From Acidobacteria bacterium AB60 (lineage in GTDB: Bacteria; Acidobacteriota; Terriglobia; Terriglobales; Acidobacteriaceae), in NCBI GenBank assembly GCA_008682415.1, contig VANK01000001.1:868001-932000 (forward strand): a stretch of DNA of 64,000 bases, read 5' to 3'. How positions within the stretch are numbered: position 1 is the first letter of the stretch; the number at the start of each line of letters is the position of its first letter. Made by a program: the position numbers and the translations under genes. Positions 7,903 to 15,283 of this stretch are shown here, piece after piece. The notes below the pieces were generated by a model, which was not told where the DNA came from, made no database searches, and saw only the letters and a list, made by a program, of their open reading frames with translations.

Positions 7903-9531
7903 CTATTCGGAATGGATCCAGCTCTGCAGCAAACGCGAGCTCTGCGCTGGGTCCCGTTTCAGATGCTCCGCAACCTTCTCGAACACCTGCTGGGTGTGCG
8001 GCCTCTGTGACTCGGGCAACGGTGCGTCGGCTGGCAACTGAGGCGCCGCGTCTGCCCGCGGTAGCTGCCGTCCCGGCCCCTTAGGCCCTGACGGAGACCA
8101 CACGCGCTTGAGAGCGGGTCGCACGCCAAAGAGGATGAGGGCCATCACGCCGGCAAAAAAAGAGCAATACTTCATCAATTCGGGCGCTCGCTCCACCTCC
8201 CGCAATGCTCGCGCAAGAGGTGACTCGACGACCGATGATCGGTTTTCATCGAAGGCGATATTCTGAACCGCAAGCAAATCACCCCGCGATGCATCGAAGC
8301 CCACCGCAGCCTGCGCCAGCGTATTCAGGTCGCGCAGCTCCGTTGCAGAACGCGGTTGCCATACAGCCGCTTTGCCCTTCACCGCTGCCTGGATCATGCG
8401 GTCATTCACCACAATCGCAGCCGTAAGGCGTCGCACGCGTCCCGGATTCTGCTGGATGTGGCGCACCGTCTTCGAGACGCCATAGGTACTTGATTCGCTT
8501 TTCGCACTCTGCGGAGGTGTCGATGGCGGCGGATAGACAGGGAGCGATTGCGCATTCGGAGCATTCGACGCGCTTCCCGGGACTCCGGCTGCGACGGCTT
8601 GGGCGCCTGCGGTCTCCTCCCTGCGCTCCATCGACAATGTGGCGCTTTGATCGGGGTCGTACGTCTCTTCGGTCTGATCCGTGACAGCGTCATCGTATTC
8701 CACGGTGACGGAGGCGCGCACGTTGCCTGCGCCTGTCACCGGCTCCAGCGTCGCGATCAGCTTTTCTTCCATCACCTGCTCGGCTTCCAGCCGGGCAGCC
8801 TCCGCGGTTTTGGGCCCTAGTGGCAGATGCCCGGCTGCGTCCACAAGGACAACGCGCTCCGGGCTCAGCCCGTCGACTGCTGAAGCCACAAGGTTCCGAA
8901 TGGCATCCGGTTCTCCTTCCGCCAGGCCGCGATGACGCAGCTTCAGAACGACGGAGGCCTTGGCAGGCCGCGACTGATCGCGAAACAAGGAGTCGCGAGG
9001 CAGAACCAGATGAACGCGTGCGCCATCGACGTCCGCCAAAGATCCAACCGTGTGCTCCAACTCGCCCTCCAGCGCGCGCTGATAGTTCACTTGTTGATCG
9101 AACTCCGATCCCACCCAGTTGGGCTTGTCAAAAATTTCAAACCCCAGGCGGCCGCTCTTACTCCCGCCCTTGGCCGCCGTCGCCAAGCGCGCCTTATCCA
9201 GGAACGGAGCCGGTACCCGGAGTACCCCGCCACTCACACCGACATCGAAGGGAATCTGCGCCTGGGTCAGCGTCTGGCCAATCAGCCGCGCATCCTCAGA
9301 ATCGAGATCGGCATATAGAACTCTCCAATCGGTGCGCAGAGCACTCCAGAGAAGGAGTGCCGAAAGGCAGAGCAACAGGAGAGCCGCAATCGCTGTCCAT
9401 GACCTTTGGCGTCTTCCCATTCCCGCCCACAGTACTCGAGCGCGCGCCCAAAGAACGCCCGCGCCAGCACTAACCGCGGCATTGGAAGGTGTGAGTGCCT
9501 GAGCCTTGTCGAGTTGGGTGCCCGTGGCCAT
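7903..9531 (-). CDS. fliF: Flagellar MS-ring protein FliF
   Basis: This 542-residue protein has an N-terminal transmembrane segment at about residues 44-63. It is followed by ring-building motifs such as WRVLYADLDSEDARLIGQTL and ARVHLVLPRDSLF, typical of FliF/YscJ. A low-complexity periplasmic linker lies at about residues 310-360. A second membrane segment (YCSFFAGVMALILFGVRPAL) lies at about residues 450-470, before a cytoplasmic tail that binds FliG. It forms the base ring for the rod and export gate. The gene is followed closely by fliG and preceded by fliE, matching a conserved basal-body order. Confidence 0.95.
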   Translation of the reverse strand: MATGTQLDKAQALTPSNAAVSAGAGVLWARARVLWAGMGRRQRSWTAIAALLLLCLSALLLWSALRTDWRVLYADLDSEDARLIGQTLTQAQIPFDVGVSGGVLRVPAPFLDKARLATAAKGGSKSGRLGFEIFDKPNWVGSEFDQQVNYQRALEGELEHTVGSLADVDGARVHLVLPRDSLFRDQSRPAKASVVLKLRHRGLAEGEPDAIRNLVASAVDGLSPERVVLVDAAGHLPLGPKTAEAARLEAEQVMEEKLIATLEPVTGAGNVRASVTVEYDDAVTDQTEETYDPDQSATLSMERREETAGAQAVAAGVPGSASNAPNAQSLPVYPPPSTPPQSAKSESSTYGVSKTVRHIQQNPGRVRRLTAAIVVNDRMIQAAVKGKAAVWQPRSATELRDLNTLAQAAVGFDASRGDLLAVQNIAFDENRSSVVESPLARALREVERAPELMKYCSFFAGVMALILFGVRPALKRVWSPSGPKGPGRQLPRADAAPQLPADAPLPESQRPHTQQVFEKVAEHLKRDPAQSSRLLQSWIHSE

Positions 9532-9592
9532 GCCTCCACTACTCCGTCACCTTTCCGGCGTTACTTCGTTGCTGATCCCCTTGCTGGAGAGA

Positions 9593-9898
9593 TCAAAACT
9601 GCATCCCCATCACCTGCTGATACGCCTGCACCGCCTTATTGCGCACTGCCAGAGCGAGCTCAAACGCCATACTGGCCTTCTCGGTTGCGATCATCGCCTG
9701 ATGAACATCGACGCCAGAGCCGGTCATCATCCCTTTCACCGCGGTTGCAGCCTGATCTTGCAATGCCTCGACTTCTCCGATTGCGTCGGTCATCAATCTC
9801 GAGAAAGGCGCGTGGCCCGCGATCTGCGAACCGGTGTCGCGTATGCTGCTCGATATCGATGATGAGCCAACACCTGTGACTTGATCGAACGTAGCCAT
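9593..9898 (-). CDS. fliE: Flagellar hook-basal body protein FliE
   Basis: This 101-residue protein has the FliE C-terminal helix MIATEKASMAFELALAVRNK followed by a short YQQVMGMQ ending, which is diagnostic. FliE joins the MS-ring to the proximal rod and is among the first export substrates. The small size is normal for the family. It lies between flgC and fliF, the canonical flgB-flgC-fliE arrangement. Confidence 0.93.
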   Translation of the reverse strand: MATFDQVTGVGSSSISSSIRDTGSQIAGHAPFSRLMTDAIGEVEALQDQAATAVKGMMTGSGVDVHQAMIATEKASMAFELALAVRNKAVQAYQQVMGMQF

Positions 9899-9937
9899 CA
9901 GTCCCTCCTCCTTGTTCGGGCCCCCGCGCCGGTTGGT

Positions 9938-10429
9938 TCAATACTTGACAATCTCGAGCGCCGCGCTGATCATTCCCTTCTCCGCTTGTATGGCGGATCC
10001 GTTCAGGCCATAGGCGCGCGTAGCTCCCATCAGGTCGACCATCTCGGTGATGGGATTGATATCGGGATAGGATACGTAGCCGTCGGGGCCCGCATCCGGA
10101 TGGCTTGGATCGTATCGCTGCAACGGCGGAGCGGGGTCTTCAATCACCTGAGCAATGTGAACTCCGCCCGCCGGCTCTGCCGAGGCTGACGGCCGCACCA
10201 AGGCAAGCGGCGGCGCAATTGACCGCATACGACTGCTGTCGGAAAACACATTGGCGAATGACGCGCCCTCGACGTTCGCTGCAAAAACGACGTGTCGGCG
10301 ATGATAGGGGCCGCCCGAAATCGTGCGCGTGGTTTCGGCATTCGCCATGTTCGCGGCGACCACCTCCGCGCGCACGCGTTCGGCTTGCATCGCGCTCGCT
10401 GAGGTCTCCATCAAGCCAAACAGATTCAT
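9938..10429 (-). CDS. flgC: Flagellar basal-body rod protein FlgC
   Basis: This 163-residue protein begins with the axial motif MNLFGLMETSASAMQAERVR and continues with VVAANMANAETT, the rod-protein N-terminus. The middle PDGYVSYPDINPITEMVDLM is a classic FlgC signature, and the C-terminal helix YGLNGSAIQAEKGMISAALEI completes the family form. It forms part of the proximal rod. The central region is slightly longer than in enterobacterial FlgC (about 134 residues), with an insertion around residues 60-95. Confidence 0.94.
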   Translation of the reverse strand: MNLFGLMETSASAMQAERVRAEVVAANMANAETTRTISGGPYHRRHVVFAANVEGASFANVFSDSSRMRSIAPPLALVRPSASAEPAGGVHIAQVIEDPAPPLQRYDPSHPDAGPDGYVSYPDINPITEMVDLMGATRAYGLNGSAIQAEKGMISAALEIVKY

Positions 10430-10453
10430 GATTTGCCCCTCCCCCCCATCGTG

Positions 10454-10825
10454 TTACTTGCCATCTGCGCGGATGGCGTCGGCGATCATCTGGTATTGCC
10501 GTCGAAGAACGGCGATCCCCGTTTTGAATCGCAGTTGCGCCAAGGCGAGGTTGAGACTCTCGCGATCCATCGAAACATTGTTTCCGTCGGGACGCGCAAC
10601 CAGCCCGTCCTCAAACCTTACCTGCGCAGTCTGCTTGCCGTCAGGGCCGCCCTTGGATTCGGCGCGACCGATCTCTTTTCTCATCTCGGACTCGAAGTCA
10701 ATCCCCAGGGAACGATAACCGGGAGTGTCGATATTGGCCACGTTTTGCGCCGCTAATTTCGTTGCTTGAGCGGTGAGGTCAAGGTATCGCCCGATTTCAT
10801 CGCTTGTGAGCGTGTCAATCTGCAT
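10454..10825 (-). CDS. flgB: Flagellar basal-body rod protein FlgB
   Basis: The predicted product is 123 residues. A start six codons upstream (10843) is possible, but MQIDTLTSDEIGRYLDLTAQ at 10825 aligns better with the family. The motif AAQNVANIDTPGYRSLGIDFE is the FlgB rod motif. The C-terminal helix ALAQLRFKTGIAVLRRQYQM has the RYQ-like ending of FlgB. It is the proximal rod subunit next to FliE. It is the first structural gene of the flagellar operon and lies 26 bp after the sigma-54 activator gene, so it may be co-transcribed with that regulator. Confidence 0.92.
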   Translation of the reverse strand: MQIDTLTSDEIGRYLDLTAQATKLAAQNVANIDTPGYRSLGIDFESEMRKEIGRAESKGGPDGKQTAQVRFEDGLVARPDGNNVSMDRESLNLALAQLRFKTGIAVLRRQYQMIADAIRADGK

Positions 10826-10851
10826 GAAGGTCTTCCGCCCCACGGTTACGA

Positions 10852-12168
10852 TCAGTTAAGAACCAGGCCAAAGTCGATCTCCTGAGCAGTGATCGTATTC
10901 GCGCTGCCCGTCAGGATTGCTGCTCGTTCGAGTACGTGCTCCAACTCCCTCACATTCCCCGGCCAGCCATGCTGCCGGAGTTTGGCCATGGCTCCCTGAT
11001 CGAGCCGTTTGACCGGCTCGTTGCGGCCCATCTTTTGCAGAAAATGGCCAACGAGCAACGGCAGGTCCTCCATATGATCCATCAGTGACGGAGTGCGGAT
11101 GAGGAAGACCGCCAGCCGATAGTAGAGGTCCGATCGGAAGGTGCCTTCCTGCGCCCGGCGGCCAAGTTGACGGTGCGTTGCAGCGACTATCCGCACGTCC
11201 ACCCGAAGCGTGTCGTTATCCCCCACACGTTGGAGTTCCCCGCATTCGACGAAACGCAGCAACTTTGATTGCAAAGCCGGCGGCATCTCTCCGATCTCGT
11301 CGAGGAAGAGCGTCCCCCCGTCGGCTGCCTCAATACGCCCCACCCGGCCGTGCACCGCACCGGTGAATGCGCCGCGCGTGTGCCCGAAGAGCTCCGCCTC
11401 GAGCAGCGCCTCAGGGATCGCGGCGCAATTGATCGCGATAAATGGTTTGCGATTACGGGGTGAGAGCCGGTGCAGGGCCTCAGCCACGAGCTCCTTCCCC
11501 GAGCCGGTCGGACCTTCGATCAATACGGGCGTGTTGCGCGGTGCAACCAGCCGGATCCGGCGGCTCACATCGAGCATGCAGGCCGCATTGCCGACCAGCT
11601 CCGTCAGCCCAGGTTCGCCGCTTCCACCTCCGGCTTGGCGTTCTGCGGATACGAGAAGAGGCCCCGGTGAGCTTGCAGACCGCTCGTCTGGCACGGCAGC
11701 CTCCGCAAGGCCCACCGAAGCAGGTGGCTTCCTTTCCTCCCGGTCCGCGGAAACGGCGCCCTCATCCGGTAATCCGCCCCATGCCGCCGCATCTTCTCCC
11801 TGGATGCTGCGTAAGGCATAAAGAAGTTCTTGGCGATGAATGCTGCGGGGGCCTTCGCCGGCGGCTGTTCCCGCGGCATCAATCACGTCCACCGATGGAA
11901 AGGACCGACAGAACTCGCGCAGAAACTCTGACAGCTCGAGATCGGGGAGCCAGGAATCGACGATCACAGCCTCCGGCGCCCCACTCTCCGCGGCAGCCCA
12001 AGCCTCGGCCCCCGACTCGACTTCTCGCACCTGCCAGCGAAGACCCGTGAGGGTAAAGCGGAGACGCTGCCGGAAACTCGAATCGGCGCTGGCGAGCAAC
12101 GCGGTGCGATGACGGGAGTGAGTCAACGGCGCAGATGGAAGATGGGGTACCGATAGAGTGGCCGACAC
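10852..12168 (-). CDS. Sigma-54 activator with degenerate receiver and no DNA-binding domain
   Basis: The 438-residue product starts at a GTG preceded by a strong GAGGAGG ribosome binding site. Residues about 20-115 resemble a receiver: VIVDSWLPD keeps a possible phospho-acceptor aspartate, but the usual acidic pair near the N-terminus is replaced by LLASADSSF, and the conserved T/K switch residues are not evident. From about residue 185 there is a complete AAA+ sigma-54 interaction domain with Walker A GPTGSGKE, the GAFTGA loop, Walker B GGTLFLDEIGEM and the arginine-finger region. The protein ends about 20 residues after the WPGNVRELEHVLERA segment, so the Fis-type helix-turn-helix is missing. 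By position it probably controls flagellar genes, like HTH-less FlgR of epsilonproteobacteria. Confidence 0.9.
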   Translation of the reverse strand: MSATLSVPHLPSAPLTHSRHRTALLASADSSFRQRLRFTLTGLRWQVREVESGAEAWAAAESGAPEAVIVDSWLPDLELSEFLREFCRSFPSVDVIDAAGTAAGEGPRSIHRQELLYALRSIQGEDAAAWGGLPDEGAVSADREERKPPASVGLAEAAVPDERSASSPGPLLVSAERQAGGGSGEPGLTELVGNAACMLDVSRRIRLVAPRNTPVLIEGPTGSGKELVAEALHRLSPRNRKPFIAINCAAIPEALLEAELFGHTRGAFTGAVHGRVGRIEAADGGTLFLDEIGEMPPALQSKLLRFVECGELQRVGDNDTLRVDVRIVAATHRQLGRRAQEGTFRSDLYYRLAVFLIRTPSLMDHMEDLPLLVGHFLQKMGRNEPVKRLDQGAMAKLRQHGWPGNVRELEHVLERAAILTGSANTITAQEIDFGLVLN

Positions 12169-12229
12169 AGAAGTTCCTCCTCAAATTCGCAAAACAGAAT
12201 GAGATCGATTCAGGGTGCTTGCCGATCGA

Positions 12230-12973
12230 TCAGTGAACCACGTTGCAGCTCTCGACAACTGCTCTTTCCTTGCGGCCGGTGACCAGCGGCGGCGCTGGAA
12301 GAGCAAATTCCGATGGGACCATATAACCTTGGCCTCGAACGGTGCGAATAAGGCGCCCGGGAGGCTGGTCCTTCAGCTTGCGGCGAAGATAGTTGACGTA
12401 GACGTCCACGATATTCGTCGTCTGGGCCGGTTCCATCCTCCACACGGACTCAAGTAGCTCTACGCGGGAGACGCATTGTCCGCGGTTGAGCACGAGGTGT
12501 TCGAGAAGCGCAAACTCCTTGTTGGTCAGCGGAACCGGCTGCCCACCGCGGCGCACCACGTGCTCCATACGGTCGAGTTCCAGGTCCCCCGTTCGCAGCA
12601 GCAGCCGCGCTTCCCGCTTACGACGCAGCAAAGCCCGGCATCGTGCCCGCAGCTCATGCAGGCTGAACGGTTTCGTCATAAAATCGTCCGCGCCGCGATC
12701 CAGGCAGCGCACGCGCGTCTCCATCTCCTGGCTCGCGGTGAGCACCAGAACCGGGAGATCTGGGTCCGTACGCCGGATCTGTTCCAATACCTGCTCCCCA
12801 TCTACGACCGGCAGGCTGAGGTCCAGAATGGTCAAGTCAGGCAGATCCTGTCGGAAGGCTTCGATCGCCTGGCCGCCGTCGACGACCACGCGCACCCGGT
12901 GTCCGTCTGCCTCCAGGCCGCGCGTCAGAAACATCCCCAGCGCGCGGTCATCATCTGCAATCAGCAGTCTCAT
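12230..12973 (-). CDS. OmpR/PhoB-family response regulator
   Basis: The predicted product is 247 residues, starting at MRLLIADDDRALG. A start six codons upstream (12991) would add MPEESA. The receiver domain (residues 1-115) has the acidic pocket ADDD, the phospho-acceptor aspartate in LTILDLSLPVVDG and the switch lysine in FMTKPFS. The C-terminal winged helix (about 130-225) includes LTNKEFALLEHLVLN and the recognition region VDVYVNYLRRKL. No partner histidine kinase gene is adjacent, so it is an orphan within this window. It stands between the diguanylate cyclase gene and the sigma-54 activator, so it may belong to the motility regulation block. Confidence 0.93.
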   Translation of the reverse strand: MRLLIADDDRALGMFLTRGLEADGHRVRVVVDGGQAIEAFRQDLPDLTILDLSLPVVDGEQVLEQIRRTDPDLPVLVLTASQEMETRVRCLDRGADDFMTKPFSLHELRARCRALLRRKREARLLLRTGDLELDRMEHVVRRGGQPVPLTNKEFALLEHLVLNRGQCVSRVELLESVWRMEPAQTTNIVDVYVNYLRRKLKDQPPGRLIRTVRGQGYMVPSEFALPAPPLVTGRKERAVVESCNVVH

Positions 12974-13253
12974 CGCACTTTCCTCAGGCATGCGGAGAGG
13001 GCTTCAATCAACCTCTCGAACCCGCTTGCTGCCTGCTTCTGGACCAGCCACTTAAGGCTCGCTAATGTGGCCCGAATCCACATTCGCCCCAAAGCGATCG
13101 GAAGACAAGGTGGGATAGTGTCGAAATCGATGCGGCAGTTCTGAGACGAACCGCGCTTCAGACGAAGTCCTGAATGGAACCGATGAACGTCGTTAGGTGA
13201 CGGCGGATACTGAGCAACTCGGCCTCTTTCCCGATCTCAAGTGCTGGGAAAGT

Positions 13254-14342
13254 TCACGCCTTCCGTCGCGCCTCGCTCTTTCCCGCGTACATGGCGGCAT
13301 CGGCGCGATCAATCAGCTGGGTCATCGTCTCCCGCCGCGTAAACGCGGCGAGTCCAATCGTCGCCCCCATGCGCAGCACAACAGGACCGCCCTTGCGCTG
13401 GATCGTATAAGCACCGCACACCCATTCTCTCACCCGGTCCATCTGGGCGCGCGCAGCTTCTATCTCGTAGTCCAGCAGGATCAGGAACTCATCTCCGCCC
13501 CATCGGCCCACGAGGTCGGTGGAACGGCAGACCGACTTCAGCTCGGCCGCAAACTGCCTGAGCACCTCGTCGCCAACCACATGTCCGTAATCATCATTCA
13601 CCCGCTTAAAACCATCTAGGTCCAGGAGCGCAACACAAAAGGGTGCGGCCGCTGCGATCCTCTGCTCGACCTGATTCTCCATCCAGGAACGGCTGCGCAG
13701 GCGTGTCAGAGCATCCACGGACGCGAGTTGCTCTGCCTCTGCCAGCTTGACCTCGAAGGTCTTTACCTGCGATTGCAGGCGGCCGAGCACTTCCTTCCCT
13801 TCCGCGGTCATCCGGTCGATAGACCCTTTCAGTTCCGATGCACTCTTCTCTATGGAGAAGCGGATCTGCGAGAGATCGTCGAGACTGGCAATGCTTCTCA
13901 GGTTCGCGGTCACCTCATGCAGCTTGCGCGCGCAACGCTGGTCGCGTTCCCCTACGGATTCAGCGGCCCTGGCCATGGCCAGAAGCATTTCCTTCACCTC
14001 GGCGGCCTTCTGGCGATAGTGGCGTGCCGTGCTGCGGCCCCAATTCCTGATCTCCGTCGTGGCTTTTTCCCCGGCCAGCCCTATCGCCTCGCCGGACGGC
14101 GATGTAGACAACGACTGCCCGATGGCAGCCAGATTTGCCTCAAGCGCATTCCCAAGTGCGGGACAGGCTTCCATGCCCGCCTGACCTACCCCGCTGAGCA
14201 TCCTTCGATACGCATCGAGAAATGCGGCGACCGGATCCCGGCTTGACGCGATGGCGCGACCTGCCAGTCCTTCTTCGGCCCCCGGCATCGGAGCATCCGC
14301 GTTGCTGAGACTGGCATCGAGGTACTTTCGAATCGAAATCAT
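13254..14342 (-). CDS. Diguanylate cyclase (GGDEF) with helical N-terminal region
   Basis: The predicted product is 362 residues, starting at MISIRKYL (an upstream ATG at 14363 is less likely). Residues 1-195 are helical and charged, with no recognised sensor domain or membrane segment. Residues about 200-360 form a GGDEF domain with an intact GGDEF active site. An RSTD inhibitory-site motif lies five residues before it, matching the RxxD product-feedback I-site. The enzyme should therefore make cyclic-di-GMP in the cytoplasm and be inhibited by it. Position upstream of a response regulator and the flagellar operon suggests control of the motile/sessile switch. It also sits 10-20 kb from no other c-di-GMP gene that I can see, apart from the BcsC-like gene at the far end. 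Confidence 0.92.
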   Translation of the reverse strand: MISIRKYLDASLSNADAPMPGAEEGLAGRAIASSRDPVAAFLDAYRRMLSGVGQAGMEACPALGNALEANLAAIGQSLSTSPSGEAIGLAGEKATTEIRNWGRSTARHYRQKAAEVKEMLLAMARAAESVGERDQRCARKLHEVTANLRSIASLDDLSQIRFSIEKSASELKGSIDRMTAEGKEVLGRLQSQVKTFEVKLAEAEQLASVDALTRLRSRSWMENQVEQRIAAAAPFCVALLDLDGFKRVNDDYGHVVGDEVLRQFAAELKSVCRSTDLVGRWGGDEFLILLDYEIEAARAQMDRVREWVCGAYTIQRKGGPVVLRMGATIGLAAFTRRETMTQLIDRADAAMYAGKSEARRKA

Positions 14343-14456
14343 GGCCACATCCTTCCCCGGCACACGGATAGCTCCCTCCTCCTATCGGCAAATCTGTGCG
14401 AATCGTTGAGGGGTCCCATCTCCAAATAGGTACCTTTGGGAAGAATTGCCCCAAAA

Positions 14457-14492
14457 AAGACTTGTCTTAATTCGCCTTTCCTTCGCTATAAT
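14457..14492 (+). promoter_or_regulatory. lexA promoter with overlapping inverted repeat
   Basis: A perfect TATAAT hexamer lies at 14487-14492. A TTGTCT -35-like hexamer lies 19 bp upstream (14462-14467). The inverted repeat AAGAC-TT-GTCTT at 14457-14468 overlaps the -35 and is a plausible autoregulatory LexA operator. Transcription from this promoter would start at or within a base or two of the lexA ATG at 14499, which implies a leaderless message. Confidence 0.55.
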
Positions 14493-14498
14493 TCGCGC

Positions 14499-15104
14499 AT
14501 GGCTGTCACACGGCGTCAAAAAGAAATTCTTGATTTCCTCGAATCGTTCGTGACCCGCAACGGCTACTCCCCTTCCTTCGAGGAGATCGCCCGCGGCATG
14601 GGTCTCAAGAGCCTGGCGACGGTGCACAAGCACATCACGAACCTTGAGAAGAAGGGCGTTCTTGACCGCGTCCACAACCGCAGCCGATCGATCGATGTGC
14701 TACCACCGGGTACCCGTACGCGTTCGAGCGATCGCTTGCCGCTCGCCGGACGGATCGCCGCTGGTCTGCCCGTCGAAACCGCCGAGCAGACAGAGAGCAT
14801 CTCCCTGCACGATGTCGTGGGCAATCGCGATGTCTTTGCCTTGGAGGTTCGGGGCGACTCAATGCGGGACGAGCACATCATCAGCGGGGATTACGTGCTG
14901 GTGGAACGGACCCGTACGGCGCGCCAGGGGGAGATTGTGGTGGCTCTGGTTCACGGCGCGGAGACGACACTCAAGCGTTTCTACTCCGAGGGCAGCACAG
15001 TCCGCCTCCAGCCCTCCAACATTGAGATGGAGCCCATATTCGTGCCCGCCGCACAGGTTGCCATCCAGGGCCGCGTGCTGGGCGTGCTGCGCAAGTACCA
15101 CTGA
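14499..15104 (+). CDS. lexA: LexA SOS repressor / autoprotease
   Basis: This 201-residue protein starts at MAVTRRQKEILDFLES. Residues 1-65 are the winged-helix DNA-binding domain (YSPSFEEIARGMGLKSLATV). The hinge is followed by the Ala-Gly cleavage region GRIAAGLPVE. The S24 peptidase domain has the nucleophile serine in RGDSM and the general-base lysine in ETTLKRFY. On DNA damage RecA filaments trigger self-cleavage and derepress the SOS regulon. No Shine-Dalgarno sequence is seen, and the promoter lies immediately upstream. The gene diverges from the diguanylate cyclase gene. A strong hairpin follows it. Confidence 0.96.
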   Translation: MAVTRRQKEILDFLESFVTRNGYSPSFEEIARGMGLKSLATVHKHITNLEKKGVLDRVHNRSRSIDVLPPGTRTRSSDRLPLAGRIAAGLPVETAEQTESISLHDVVGNRDVFALEVRGDSMRDEHIISGDYVLVERTRTARQGEIVVALVHGAETTLKRFYSEGSTVRLQPSNIEMEPIFVPAAQVAIQGRVLGVLRKYH

Positions 15105-15236
15105 GCAGACACGCGCGCAATCGCTGAGACAACGAGCAGAAGTCCGCCCTCAGTGCCCGTCGGCGCGCGGACGGCATTGCTAAGAAGGCCGGACCCCACC
15201 CCCCTGAACAGCGGACCGATCGGTTTTGGCTAGAAG

Positions 15237-15283
15237 GCAAACGGGCAGGAGATCCCTTCCATCCCCTGCCCGTTTGCTTTATT
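15237..15283. terminator. Intrinsic terminator between lexA and NHL protein gene
   Basis: A perfect 13-bp stem, GCAAACGGGCAGG at 15237-15249 with its complement at 15265-15277, is followed on the plus strand by TTTATT. It is the intrinsic terminator of lexA. It may also stop the convergent minus-strand gene, whose stop codon lies at its edge. Confidence 0.85.
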
